Positions 22,591 through 35,004 of a stretch of 37,805 nt of DNA are shown here, one piece after another. Made by a program: the position numbers and the translations under genes. Position 1 is the stretch's first letter. Each line of letters starts with the position of its first letter. This DNA is from Mucidula mucida (lineage: Eukaryota; Basidiomycota; Agaricomycetes; Agaricales; Physalacriaceae), in assembly GCA_015501055.1 (NCBI GenBank), contig JADNYV010000331.1:1-37805 (forward strand). The letters are read 5' to 3'. The notes below the pieces were generated by a model. The model was not told the DNA's origin and made no database searches. It saw nothing but the letters and a program-made list of their open reading frames with translations.

Positions 22591-24850
22591 TTACAGCTGG
22601 TAACGGAAATTGGGATGCAAATATCCCAATTGCTCAACGTCTTCCCCTGTCTTACCCTCGAGTCTGTAATCTCGCTCTCCTCGTGCCCGCTTCGCGTTTT
22701 CACGCACGATGCACCAACCACCGAGAATGATGAGCACACAAACGAGGCTGCTTGTCGCCAAGTTGAGAGAGTTTCCTTTGTGGTAGTCGGGCGCATCAGT
22801 AGGGAGGTACGTCCATACACTGTTCAAGAAGGATACGGCAAATTCAGAAGAACATATCAGATGAGTTCCGTCAAACGTACGCAATGACAGATCCAAGCGC
22901 CCCAATACCTAGAAATCTGTAAACATGTATCAAGCACAGAGGGGAAATCATACCTGGGATGACGGCCGTTACAATGGCGCGCACGGTGTCGGGGGCAGCG
23001 TTGTCAGTCCCCCACGCAAGGTCCAATGGCCCAGCGGGACTACCACCTGCAATGGAAAGAAAGCACGCAGCGTATCTACAGTTACATGTCATCTCAAATG
23101 GCGCGCTACGGCAATCGCGCTCAAAGGGCCGACGTACCTGGCATGCGGATTTTTAGTACCGACGGCAATGGCGTATCCAGAAACTATGAGAAGACTAGAT
23201 AGAAGAATCGGGAACGCCCTTTGTTTACTCTTGTAGCTGTGGTAAGCACTTATCAAAGCCCAAGCGGCCCCAACGGCGTATGGGGGTACTGTTCGAAGTT
23301 GTGCTTCCACAGTAGCTGGGGCTTTGGTCGGACTAGGAGGAGTCATTATCATCAATGAACCCACTGAAATGTCCCACTGTAAGAATCCGATTAGCTTCAA
23401 GAATACTCTTTCATCGAAGAAAGCACCGACAGGTGTTGACAACAGTTGGCATGAACAGGCTAAGGCCTTGAAACGATATATTGATCATCAGATAGCAGGC
23501 CGAACAGATAGCGGTCTATCTCAAACGTCAGCGGGGTCAGGAAGTGGGCGTGGAATCACCTACGTTGATATTGAAGGCCCTAATGACCAGACGCAGAGAA
23601 GTCCTTTCTCGCTTTCCGCCAGTTCGGGTAGCCTGGTCAGCGTCTATACGCGCTAGGGCCAATACACGTTCATCAGAACTCAACATACGGCTGTACTGTG
23701 GGTCTCCAGGTAGAATGAATACACACAGAAGGCCAAAGCCCGTAGTGATTATCCCTAATGGACTTGTTCAGCAGCTGACGTCGGACCGCCATTAACAGCG
23801 GAAGATTGTACCTTCGATCAGGAAGATTTTCATGAAGTAACAGAGCCTATGTCGTTAACTGTCAAAAGTCCCGACGCTAGAAGACCTCCAACTGCGAATG
23901 TACGTTAGCAACGGTATGTGCAAATATCTACGCAGGGTTCAGCTCACATGCACCGGCCAAAGTTGGCGACAGCCCGAAGAATATCCCGATGCGCAGAACG
24001 AGTTCTGAACGGCGATAATACTGGGCTCAGCATCAGTGGCGCAGCTTTACAATCTAACTATGTGCCACCATACTCGGGACATTATATATGTCAACCCCGA
24101 CTGCTTCGGAGTAAGACTATGCAACGTATCGGAGGAAAATACAAACCAGCGTGCCTCCTTCTGCGATGCCAAGGAACACACGCGTCACGAGAAGTTGTCC
24201 AAATGTATGTATGAACGCGGTCCCAATGGAGACTGCACCAAAGCATGTCACCATTCCCGCAAGCCAGATAGAGCCGAAATGCTTGAGGGCGAGATTCGAC
24301 GGGATTTCGGCAGCGATGTACTGTCGAGGTTGTCATCGCACATGCTACAGAACATCGTGGAGGTTCTAAACACTCACGCAGACATAGAACACAGTAAGAG
24401 CAATGTTGTAGTCGAATCCGACGAGACCCAAATCCTTTTCGATTCCTATGCAAACAAAAATTGTAAGCTTTAACTCGACAAATTGTGTGCAAAGTGCGCA
24501 CCAGCTATTTTTGCATTTCCTACGTACAAAATATTGGCAGTCTATCAGTTGCGGAGCACGGAAGATGGACCTATCGCGGTTCTGATTCCACGTCCCAGAA
24601 GAGGATGAGCCTTTGTCGGAGAGTTCAAACTTGACCCACCTGTCAATGAAGTTCATGCCGTCTGAATAAATGCGATTCAAAAGAAGACTAGATACGGAAT
24701 ACTCCACCAGCTCACAGATCAAGGTGAACAGCGGAAGAAGCACCAAGTCCATTTGCGGACGAGTCGTCGCTCAGCATCCCCAGTAGGAAGAGCTTCGTCG
24801 AGATTTGAGGGGACCTTTTCAAAATCGTCAGAAGGGCGCTCTTGAGGCAT
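22591..24850 (-). pseudogene. MFS transporter (ACS family), tandem copy A, frame disrupted
   Basis: This is the downstream member of a tandem pair; it shares gene structure and most motifs with the intact copy at 26108-28255. The ATG at 24850 opens MPQERPSDDFEKVPSN to RRLVRK, but the next helix (MDLVLLPLFTLI) is one base out of frame near 24751, as if AAAA had become AAA. A second lesion near 23829-23836 removes about four bases where copy B reads SVTSWRKIFLIEG, giving a stop (TGA). The rest is well conserved and correctly spliced: NFIDRTAIGNAKIAG, GIAEGGTL, YYRRSELVLRIGIFFG, AQLRTVPPYAV, WGTDNAAPDTVRA, and a C-terminus ending PNFRYQL. Decay is probably recent. A start at the internal ATG (24752) would avoid the first break but not the second. 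Confidence 0.8.
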
Positions 24851-26107
24851 TGCACTCGTAGTGGGAAGACAAGTCAGACGAGATCCTTATTCGTTGGGGA
24901 GCCAGAGCACCTAGACCCCATGACTTGATCTTATTCTCATGCTGTCCAAGCGGTGAGGTGATAACAAGTATGCAGTCAAGACACGTGGAACGCTTCACGG
25001 TTGAAAAACAGCGACTAGATGCGCCGCGCCATGCTTGAATGATTGCGGGCATTCGTCTCGATGAACCTGGTTCTGGTTAAGGTATACCATCACGTGTTCG
25101 CCACTCTTTCCTTTTCCTCCCAGTACTTACGAGTTGAGCAACGGGATCGACCTTGTATACTATAGGTAGTATGGATCCGTCACTCTATGCTGAGAAGCGG
25201 TTCACGCGTCTTCGAGTGCTTACACGGTCACTCTCCTACCGAAATGACGCCACGTCATATCCGCGACCGAGACAGGCAGCGAGGACGCTCGGTTTCGGTC
25301 TCTAGCAAAGGCTACTTCGTGTTCCGCTGGGGAGAATACCCGCCACTGTAAATCGTATTGAACCTTTCTAATGATAGGGATTAGCATATAGTAGCTCTAT
25401 TTCTGCTTTTACGCGTGGCTATTGGCAGCTTGGTGACTATCCACGTCAATCAATGCGCCCGCAAGATATCACGTCCCCCCCTCATCCCGGTCTTTCGTCT
25501 TCTTTCTCCTTAAACTCGGACTGGCTTCTTCGACGAACAAACGCGCAACTCGTACATGCGGTCTCACCGAGTCATCTTCTCCGTGGAACAGACACTGAAC
25601 TCTGATCTTCATCTGTTGTTGCGGTTCTGAATTATCGGTAACTAAAGTGGTGGTTGTGGTTGTTGCGAATCTCTGCGGTATCCCTCGGGCAAGCACATAA
25701 CCCGCGGCATCCACTTTTGCCGAGAAACTAAAAGGACTTGCGCACCGTTGCACTCAGCGCGTACTTACCGGCGTTCATAGATTACCCGCCAGCGGTCACT
25801 TTTTGTCGAACAAAGCCTCGGGGAGTTTGTACTGACCGACCGCCGCATCGGGTTCGGCTAGATACTCGCAGTGGTAAGTGTGGGTCCATTGCACAGCGTG
25901 AATTCATACGAAGGCATTTCATAACAACTCCGCGGCCATCACTGTATCCTTGAGCTCTTATTACTGTGCGCGTGTTGCAGTAGATCTGACCCACTCTTCC
26001 CGAAACCCATAAGTCGCTACCACTGTACCAATCATCATTCATGTACATTAGACAAATAAGTTACGAATCATACACTGCCTCGTAGCCTCAGATGCGGGCG
26101 ATCTACA
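24851..26107. other. Spacer between the tandem MFS copies
   Basis: It holds the promoter of copy A and the 3' end of copy B. A minus-strand frame at about 25469-25740 (FSAKVDAAGYVLARGIPQRF onward) is preceded by a fair donor/acceptor pair, but has no recognisable motif and no start, so it was not called as a gene. Confidence 0.35.
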
Positions 26108-28255
26108 TTATATCTGATACCTGAAATCAGGATGTTTGTAGCCCAGATCCACGATCTCCTGTGTAGTTTTTCCCTCCAGTCGATAGTTTCTCTCACCACG
26201 TTCCCGTTTCCCATTTTCCCATCGTATGTACAACGCCCCAATGATGACCAAAACGATAACAGTACTGCTGGTTGCAACATTGAGAATACTTCCCTTGCGG
26301 AAACTTGGGGCGTCCGTGGGCAAGTACGTCCATACGCTAAACATAACATGAGTCAAAAGAGTAAACAAGAAGCCAGTTCCTTACGCGACGATTGCACCGA
26401 TGGTACCGATACCTGCGATACCGCTGTCAGCGGGTCTCGCGAGAAAAAAGAAACACTTACTGGGGATAAGAGCAGATGTAGTCGCACGCATCGTATCAGG
26501 GGAAGCATTATCCGTACCCCATGCCACGATTGCTGGCGCCGTGGGCACAAGGCCCATAACGCAAAGGAAACATGCAGCGTACCTTTGAAGAGTATGAGAA
26601 AGGAAGTAGAGGAAAATGATAGAAGCTCACCGAGCGTGATGACTTGGGGTTGCGACCGCAATAACATATCCGCTGAGGACGAGCGGAATCGTGAAGAGAA
26701 TTGTCAAGGACCGGACCCTAAGACGATATCCACCATAGGTCACGAAAAGAGCCCAGAAACCCGCTACCGCGTAGGGTGGAACAGTACGTAGCTGCACTTG
26801 TACGGGAGCTAGAGAACATCAGCGAAACGCTACATACTGCAATGTAATCAATCATACTATAGTGACCGACTGAAGGAAGTCAGCATCCCTTTCGAAAACC
26901 ACAAGACAGAGCACTCACGGCCTGCAACAACAGTGGGCATGAAGAAACTTAAACCTTGGAAGGAGATGTTGACAAAGAGGTAGAGCATGGAGCAGAGAAG
27001 GGTCTGGAGTATTGTCCTTGAGCAAGAATTCAACGAACCAGCGCGAAGACTCACGTTGAAGTTCAATGACCTCCAAACGAGTTTCCACGTGGTTTTCTCC
27101 TTGTCGCCGTGGGTCTTCACTGGTCGGTCAGCATCGATGCGCCTCAAAGCAAGCTCCCGCTCAGTCTCGTTCAACATGCGTGTATGCTTTGGATCCGTAG
27201 GGATAAAGAAGATCCCCAGAATGCCAAAACCGGTGGTAATGATACCTAAAAATATGTTATCGGTACCGTGACCACGCCGTTTAACTCGAAGCCCCTTCAA
27301 ATCTCACCTTCAATGAGAAAGATCTTTCGCCAAGAAGTGACAGATCCAATATCATTTACGGCTAGAAGTCCTGAAGCGAGGAGGCCACCGACTGGAACGT
27401 TGTCGGCTTAGTTAGATTAGATGAATGGACTTGTTTCACTCACATGCGCCTGCAATGCACGGCGCAAGTCCGAAGAATATTCCAATTCTAAGGACTAGCT
27501 CGTGGCGGCGATAGTACCGCGATAAGATGTAAGTAAGCCCAGGCTATGAGGACCGTATAAGGACATGGTACAAGGATGTAGTAAGATGACTTACCAGAGT
27601 ACCGCCCTCAGCAATACCAAGGAAGATTCGAGTGACGATAAGACCAGCAAAGTTCTGGATAAAGGCAGTACCGATACTGACGAGACCAAACATGATGATG
27701 AGAAGAGCCATAGAGATCGAACCAAAACGCTTGAGGGCGAGATTCGCAGGCACCTCGAAGAAGATGAACTTCACAGGGTCAGAGATCAGTACGAGGAATG
27801 TGATTAGCAAAAATCTACGCGCTTACGAAGATGAAGAAGACCGTGAGCGAGACATTATAATCATAACCAGTCATTCCAAGATCTTTCTCAAGACCTGAGC
27901 CAATATGAGATAGCTTTCCTCGAACGCGTGCGGTCGATTCACTGACCAACAACCTTGGCATTTCCTAGAACGTGTAAATTACTGGAAAGATGTCTGAGAA
28001 AAGTGGGCTCACCAATGGCAGTTCTATCGACAAAGTTCAAGACATCTGTACGGAGAATATCAATAGCCGACTCTAGGTCGGCGGGTAAGAAAACTCACAT
28101 ATCAAGGTCGTTAGAGGGAGTAGAATCCAATCCAGTTTTCGTAGCAGTTTCTTCTCTGCGACAGGGTCGATGCCGTTATCAGACTGAGCCGACGTAGACT
28201 CGACGTCGACCGATCCTTTCTCGCTGACATCCTTAGAGGAAGGCAAATGCTCCAT
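26108..28255 (-). CDS. MFS transporter (ACS family, Dal5/Tna1-like), tandem copy B
   Basis: The product is a predicted 12-helix plasma membrane permease for a small organic anion; the substrate cannot be inferred. I reconstruct 14 exons, all in phase, giving 492 aa from the ATG at 28255. The N-terminus is acidic (DPVAEKKLLRKLDWILLP), followed by NFVDRTAIGNAKVVG at helix 1, EVPANLALKRFGS, FLGIAEGGTLPGLTYILSRY, YRRHELVLRIGIFFG, SFFMPTVVAGLGHY, VQLRTVPPYAVAGFW, WGTDNASPDTMRATT, and the usual tail ending DLGYKHPDFRYQI. One internal exon is only 12 nt. It belongs to the same family as the 8576 gene but to a different branch, and is a close paralogue of copy A, so the pair arose by tandem duplication. 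No lesion was seen. Confidence 0.9.
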
Positions 28256-29813
28256 TTACACGTATCTGCGAGTAAATGGAAGAAAATAAGAGCTACGGAG
28301 GGCATTCGTGTTGGATCACGCACCCTTCTTATGGATCCAGAGACGGCTGCTGAGATGGGGTGGCAGACAACGAATCAATCACCAGATTCTCTCTTAATGT
28401 ATGCGTCACATCCGGGGGTAGTGACTCCCAACAGAAGTCGACATCAGGATCAAACTCGATAGAAGCAGCCCTATCGCCCAGCATCACGGGGAGTGTACGC
28501 TGGGTCCCAGCTGTCCCAGGCGTCGGGCGGTCCCGCGGTATGAATAAAGTGTACTGCAGCTCCCGAAAATGTAATGCTCCATCGTGTCGTTCGCGTTTCT
28601 TCGCTTCGTAGGACACCTTGGATGTTTCGACGGAAAGGTTTTTGACGCATCGGCCCCCCCAGGTGTTCGTTTCTCACCCTCGTGCAGGTTGAGGGTGGTC
28701 TTGTTACGAAACGGCACAGGTACAATCTGTGTACAATGTGATAGAATTGAATGGTTGAGACGCGGCTGAACACAGAGGTGCCCGACGAGGGTCCGCTGAG
28801 TAATACTAATAGTGGCTTCTTCATGACAGCAATTGAGATGAGACTGGTCCTGCGAGATGGTTGGGATCAATACATGTCAACGTTTCGATCGGCGAGTAGA
28901 GGATTGAACATGTGTGATTTGTATCATCAGAAGGTCAGATAGCTACCCGCGCTCGCGCTGAAGGCTTTTTAGGATTGGAAGCCTAGTGGGATTTGTGATG
29001 CAGAAACCCGAGTGTACGGGCTTCTCTCACGTCTGTAGGTGTGCGTTCTGCAAGTGCCAATACCCCTCGAAATGAACCGAGCCCGCGACGACTCCGACGA
29101 AGAGAAATAGATGCCATCAGTCGCAGTAGGTCCCTCAAATAAACTTGAAACACAAATGGTTTCGATTCCGTTCCCGCTTGTCGACTGAGCCTGCTGAGAA
29201 ACGACCGCCTTCGCCGACCTGTTAGGGTGACGCTTGGTGCACCCGAGTAGTCGAAGGCCAGTCTCGTAAGGGTCTGAGATTCATGTAGAAAGTATACCGG
29301 GCTTTTGAGAATCCTTGTTTGCTCTCGTCGGCGCTAGAAACGCTGGGCAAACTTTGCCAAATTCTGCACATACACGTGTAGATTGACATCGCTGCGACGA
29401 ACAACAATCGAACGCGTATTTCCGTCTTGAAAGACGCGCCAATAAGAATTACCAGTCAGCCTGAAAAAGATAACATGATGGTGGTCAAGATCAAAAAAGT
29501 GTCGAGGCGCTCGCGATCTGGGCATAATATCCATCAACACAACCAGGTAGTCTCAAACAAGACTAGCTCTTGCAGCTTTAACAATCACCATGATGACAGG
29601 AAGTGATCTGCCATTCATGCTGTCTACGTTTGCCTGTATGCATTCGACTTCGTACAATGTCCTGATGGAATCCGCTAGATTATACACAATAGTGCACAGA
29701 AAATGCGAGTAAGAAGATATAAATACAGCGATAGCAGAAGTAGTGGTGATGTGTTGGTATAATAATAGATTAGAGACTAATGCCCAAAGTGTAGAGGTGT
29801 AGAAAGATGATGG
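28256..29813. other. Intergenic region with one unexplained open frame
   Basis: It contains the promoter of copy B. A minus-strand frame at 28329-28616 reads VSYEAKKRERHDGALHFREL, then PVMLGDRAASIEFDPDVDFC, and ends with a stop at 28329. It has fair coding character but lacks an ATG and recognisable family. The rest (28.9-29.8 kb) shows nothing. Confidence 0.35.
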
Positions 29814-30831
29814 TCAGCTCGACGCCATGGACGGCGAAGGCGTTTTCCGGCGAGACAAGGAGGGTACGAGCATGTCCACATCAACATTATGTTGAGCAAC
29901 CATATGAGATGGCCGCGACGCGTTGTACGCCTCTGTGCGCCTTCGCTTTGGGAGATGCGCCTCCTCCTCCTGTTTGATGTTTTTCGCAATATCTGTCCAC
30001 GCGGAACAACTAACCGTCTGCGGCTGACTGGAGGAGGAGGATATACGAATATCAGAGACAGGACGCGGACGCGTATGTGGTATTTCCATGAATTGGCGAG
30101 AGGCGGGCGGACATGAATAGTCCGGAGTAGTTGTGGTGGACGACGTCCGGGATGACGGTGGTCCAGAGGAGAAAGTCGAAAATAAGCTAGACGTCTTGTT
30201 GAGCATGATCTCGATGAAGAGGGCTGGGAACGTACTCGTCGGCATCGACCTTCCTCTTTAAGACATTATATTTCCTCTGCAGATCTTCCTTCTCCTGCTT
30301 AAGTTGAAGGGCATGATCCCTAGCGACTCGAGCGATGTTCAGAAGACCGAGAGTCGCGGCTGCATGGACTTCTGCACGTTTCCGCCACAAATCGCAGTTG
30401 AAGCGCAAAGACGCGTTCTCCGCATTCAGTCGAGCACATTCTGCTAATGCTGATGGGGCGGTCATATTATTAGCAGTGTCAGGATTTGGCTCGTCGAGAT
30501 ATAGGCGACGGATGTGGGGGACGACGTGTGGTCGAAGATGATCTGGGATGAGGGCGGTATCCATGTTCACTATAAAGCGGACTCATTAAGAACAGAAAAC
30601 CTGAGAGCGAGGAGTTAAGCCACCTGTAGTGTAAGGAGTCCGGCAAGTAGGGCAATAGTGCAGGGTAGCGTATGGTTTGATGGCACTAACGGCACGGTAT
30701 ACACAGTTGCTGCAGAAAACATGACCTGGTGGCGTTCAGATAAAAGACCGGGTGTGAAGATGTAGAAACGTACCGCAGGGCAATGCCACTGGTTTCTTGA
30801 GGTCGTCTATGCATATACTGCAGGACGGCAT
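29814..30831 (-). CDS. RING-finger plus coiled-coil protein with a nuclear signal
   Basis: Exons 30831-30774, 30725-30624, 30569-30250 and 30194-29814 join in phase to 286 aa. The protein starts directly with a RING-HC: MPSCSICIDDLKKPVALPCG, HVFCSNC and YCPTC, with spacing C-x2-C-x11-C-x-H-x2-C-x2-C-x16-C-x2-C. A heptad-like segment follows (LNAENASLRFNCDLWRKRAE, then DHALQLKQEKEDLQRKYNVL). The C-terminal third is serine/threonine-rich and carries a basic cluster PKRRR that may be a nuclear signal. It is a probable E3 ubiquitin ligase with unknown targets. The last intron has a weak donor (GTCGAT) but is the only choice that keeps frame. The first intron splits the glycine codon of the CGH motif, as in the gene at 35005. 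Confidence 0.82.
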
Positions 30832-33439
30832 GTTGAGGATGTACTTGTAGCAACGAGCTTACGACAGGCTTTATACCCAGACGGCCAGAGCAGGCTTCGT
30901 TCCGAACGCAACCGAGGAGTTACTAGTGACATTCTTGTTCTGGGATGAATGATACGAGAGGTAGGAGGCTGGATGACTCTTGACTACGCCGAGATGACGG
31001 ATAAGCGAGATCCCCACCAGGGTCCCAATCTGCCGGCCTCGGAGGTAGACTGTGATCGGCCTAGGTCCGTGGTGAAGTCGCCAAGGGTGAGCGCGGAGCT
31101 ATGCAAATCCATGCGTCAAGCTCTCATCAGCCGCAAGCTGTGTGTATCGTCTCTCCGCAGAGAATGTGTCATTCACCAGTGCATATTGCTGTCTGCCGGT
31201 CGTTGAAAAGATCCAGCCGGTTTGATCACCGATTGAAAGATGGAGGCCACCGTCGTTGGCACATCTCCTCCCTATGGTAAAAGAACTAGGCCCTCTGTAG
31301 AACAAACATCACCATCGTACTCAGAACCGTCCTGGAGACTGTCCATAATCCTCGAAGTTACCATCTGCACAGTCTGATCTAGCCCAATTTGTTTTCTGGT
31401 GCGGAGTAATTCGACAGCTCGACGGGAACGATCGCTCGTCGGTCCGACATTCGTGGCTAACACGACGAAGCCAGAGACACAACTGACAAGCATTCATTGC
31501 GATTCGGAAGACAGTGCACACAGCGCGAATAAGTCGGGACAATTATGAGCTCGAGATCATCATGTGAGTAATTTGGATTGTCTGGGCGTCAAGTCAGCTC
31601 ATGCTGTAGACCGGCTTTGCCACAATCCGACTTCCGTTCTCGAGATGCACTATCAGTGGTGAAGAAGTAGCATTTGGAAATAATATGATGGTGATCCTGA
31701 TTCCTGAATCCCTCGACTGATCTCAGGACTTCACAATCAATGATTAACGCTTTCTTCGAAGAGATCTCAGTCTCGAACAATCACATTTTTGAATGAATCA
31801 CATACTGTTGGGTCCAATCAAGCCATCCACATGTTGAAGCGGAGATACATCGCGCGGCTGCTAAGAGCCCGAATCGGTGAGACCTCGTATACACGCCAAG
31901 AACGAGGCGCGGAAGAAAACTGTGGATGATTGACAGAGCGATGTCCGCCCCCTCGGACCAGCAAGTAAGAGTCAGTAGCATTAAACATGTCGGTTCACAA
32001 CGTTTATGTTTTGAACGCCCGCGGAGTCTCCGCTAGAAAGCGGGGGATCCCATTAGCGACCCTTCAGGTCTTCCTTCCCAAGAAGGTAAAAAGGATCCAT
32101 CTTAAAGCTTTGCCACGACTATCCGTGGATTAAAACTCTGGTGGTTCAAATACGAAGACCATCTTGGGAAGCAGTAAATGGACCAATTAGACCAATGTAG
32201 AGAATGCTGTACGGTTAGAGGAAGACGGGTAGGAACTGATGCACCATTATTCACATCAGCATTGGCCGCCTGGGAACCAGTCCGGAAAACTCGCAAATGC
32301 GATCCGGCAAGGACGAACGATGCTGTCAAGTGGCGTACAGTGACATGAGTTGATGGAGAAACCGAAGAGGCTCAAGATCGTTCAGCGGAAGGCTCATAAT
32401 CCATCCAACGGCCAGACAGACAATTCGTATACCTCTGCGCATCGGACGCTGCCCGTGGGGTTTGGGAAAGACCCCAAGACAGCGGAGAAGAGACACTCCA
32501 CTGCCGCTTTCCGACGGCCTCAAAGAAAACCCACATTGGCACTTGTCGTCTTAGGGTTCGTCCTTCTCGTACAGGCTTGTCGTAAAGTTCAAGGCCGCCT
32601 TGATGACTTTTATAAGCAAGGAACGAATTACAATATCGACGAAGAAAATCTTCTCACTTTCAGCATTCTCAGAGTCCAGGCATTATCAAACATACTCCGC
32701 CTATCCGACACACCGCAAATTCCAGACGCGCCTCAGGCCGAGTAAAAAGACGAGCAAGTCAAGACGGTTCGACGGGCGGCAATAAGTATGGTCAATTGAA
32801 GCGTCGCGAAATTTTGACGGTCATGGTTGTAACGAGGAAACTTTCGGCGTTTGCCGATCGGCCATTCTAACCCTCCCATGGCCCAGTAACTTCTGCGATG
32901 TTCCCGTTCTTAGATGTCTGCCTGCGGTGAAGTTGACGCTGACGGACGTTCATCCGCCAGCAGCCAGCCACGTTTGAGGACATAACAGGGTGTTCCGTAT
33001 CTACTCATTCGCTTTTACGAGGCATTCTAATCCGGCGCTCAAAGCGCATCACTTTTCTGGATATCTGGATTGACGCTGCCCTCCTGATGAATCCAACAGA
33101 CGGAAAACAGGAATTGTATTGGTACCATACGCATGAAGGCCCAGACTGAGACTGTCGAATCTCCGCCTTGTCTTTTGTGCCAGACTTTTCCTTTCGCGAT
33201 ACTTGACCAGCGTTCAATACTTCATCTGGTAAACTCACTTTCAGCATCCCACCGGGACGATAACTCATGTATGCACATCTAGTTCTTCAACTCTTCGCTG
33301 CGCGAAATGAGATACATGATAACAGTTACAGGGTGTTAAATTATCTATTCGTCAGCCTGCTTTCAATTTCTACGAGTGAGTTATATTCGAATTGAGACTT
33401 CCATATCGGAATTGATGCTCCTCTTGTAGTTTTGGCGAG
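30832..33439. other. Long stretch without a firmly supported gene
   Basis: About 2.6 kb. The only frame worth noting is plus 32353-32745, given as a separate low-confidence entry. The rest has short frames with no motif and no consistent splicing. It may contain decayed sequence. Confidence 0.4.
32353..32745 (+). CDS. Possible small one-helix membrane protein (uncertain)
   Basis: A single frame of 130 codons runs from an ATG at 32353. The product is strongly basic up to about residue 70, then has a hydrophobic segment (PTLALVVLGFVLLVQACRKV) that could span a membrane. A polar C-terminus follows (GRLDDFYKQGTNYNIDEENL onward). I recognise no family and there is no intron, which is unusual for this intron-rich locus, so it may be a chance frame or part of a larger decayed gene. 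Confidence 0.25.
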   Translation: MEKPKRLKIVQRKAHNPSNGQTDNSYTSAHRTLPVGFGKDPKTAEKRHSTAAFRRPQRKPTLALVVLGFVLLVQACRKVQGRLDDFYKQGTNYNIDEENLLTFSILRVQALSNILRLSDTPQIPDAPQAE

Positions 33440-34720
33440 TAATTCAACCCTTCCAATATCATCTTTGGTGGTCTTTGCCTACGACGTGTCGCCGGACTCA
33501 CAGAAGGAATCGGTTGGTTGTTTATGGTCCGCCTTCACCCCGACTGTCACGACTGCATTGCAACTCCAGTGCATGGTTCCGTACGCGATGTCTTGATCTT
33601 TTTCGTGCGCCACAGAATCGTCTGTACTATCCAAGGTCCTACTCCCTTGATTGCAGCGAACTTTGTGATCCTGGGTAGACCGATTCGCCGCCTTGGTCCG
33701 GTGTAAAGTACAGTCGAGTCCTCGGAACTGTATGTGCACTCTGCTTTGTTCAGATCTGTGCTTTGTCGACCAAGTGATCTTGCAGACTCAATCATCATCG
33801 TTGCATGCGTGTCTCGGATCTCGAGCTAATCAACCAACAGGACATCTTGGCCTGACCATTTCAGGTGTCGGCGGAGGAATCGCTTCTGCTGCTGACGACG
33901 AGGCTGGGGCGAACCCGGCAAGCGTCATGCGTGTTCTACTCAAGAGCGGCAACACATGCTCGGAGGAGTCGTTTTCCAGCTCGGTATGTCCAAGTGATAC
34001 CCCGCCTTGCAGTTTTTGCTCAATGCTCCTCGCAGTGGTCCTTACATTCTATATCCTTGTCGCCTCGGAATCCCTGTTTAGATACATTAAGGTCAAGCCC
34101 CGTCGCTTCTAAGGGACGAACTACGAAACCGTCGCAAGTCCGGGGTATTTCCGGGTTTAGTGTCGGGAAACCAGTTATTATTGCTCGGGTTTTTTGGACG
34201 CTGTCTTTCTGTACATCAGGTTCGCCGAGTGTTCACTGCCTTTTACCTCTAACTCTTTCTCTGAACAACTGAATAGGGCGATTTACCGAACCGTAGAGCT
34301 CATGGATGGCTGGACCGGAAAGATCTTCTCGACGGAGTGGTACTTCGGTCAGTATACGTTCCCCTGATCTACCACAGCTTGCTCATACGTGGAGTATAGT
34401 TGTATTTGATGGTGCCATGGTAGTTTTGGCGATCTACACGTTGAACGTCCTGCATCCGGAATGCTCCTCGGTCCGGAATCATTGAATCTGTCCAACAGCG
34501 ACAAGGCGGTGAATGCGCCAAAGACCGAGCTCGTCCAAATGCAATTTGAGAACTCGTACGATCCGACCTCTATTTCCTTTTCGCAAATGTTGTTGGCGGG
34601 CGTTGACACGATGTCAAAATCATGTAGGGCCACGTTTCCATGCTCCGCCCTGGATCGGCCATGGCAGGCGGTAACGGATGGCTTGTGCGAAGTGGTGACT
34701 TTTTATAAAGGCGTTTTATA
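33440..34720 (+). pseudogene. RTA1-like (lipid-translocating/exporter family) relic
   Basis: RTA1-family proteins are seven-helix fungal membrane proteins linked to lipid movement and drug resistance. Family pieces occur in order but in different frames: FGGLCLRR to LTEGIGWLFMVRL (33.46-33.54 kb), GPTPLIAANFVILGRPIRRL (33.63-33.70), NCMCTLLCSDL (33.73), ISGVGGGIASAADDEAGANP (33.86-33.92), HMLGGVVFQLG (33.95), VVLTFYILVASESLFRYIK (34.04-34.09), and IYRTVELMDGWTGKIFSTEW with VVFDGAMVVLAIYTLN (34.28-34.45). Breaks are visible after LGP (stop at 33704-33706), before HMLGG, and at the HP/GMLLG junction near 34456, where one C seems lost. No convincing first helices or start were found upstream. 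The number of breaks favours a pseudogene. Confidence 0.7.
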
Positions 34721-34739
34721 AGGCGTTAGACTGAGAGGG

Positions 34740-35004
34740 AGGAGGGAGGGTATGGAGAACCTGAGGACGACGTCGGACGAATATGATTACTGTTTATGTA
34801 TTTACCGATCTTCACTCTAATACTGAAGTGCAGTAAGTATCTTCACTGATAGGACCATAATCCTTGTCAGTGAAGCTGTGAAAGCCTGAAGGCAAGAGTG
34901 GATCACGCTTAAGCGAGATGACCGATCATGTGACTCAACGCGTCTTGCTATTCCCCACCATCATCTAGGCAGTCTGCTCCAGGTCGGCAACGCCTCTACG
35001 AAGA
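34740..35004. promoter_or_regulatory. Upstream region of the plus-strand RING gene
   Basis: Short intergenic segment between the RTA1 relic and the RING gene. It includes an AT-rich run near 34788-34803 (TTTATGTATTTACC). No specific operator was recognised. Confidence 0.25.

Noticed and set aside
22417..22887. Plus-strand frame opposite the cardiolipin synthase and MFS-A ends
   Set aside because: It overlaps well-supported minus-strand coding sequence and has no family signature.
25469..25753. Minus-strand frame of about 94 codons with a canonical donor upstream
   Set aside because: The implied intron is only about 41 bp, no start can be reached and no motif is seen; left as unproven.
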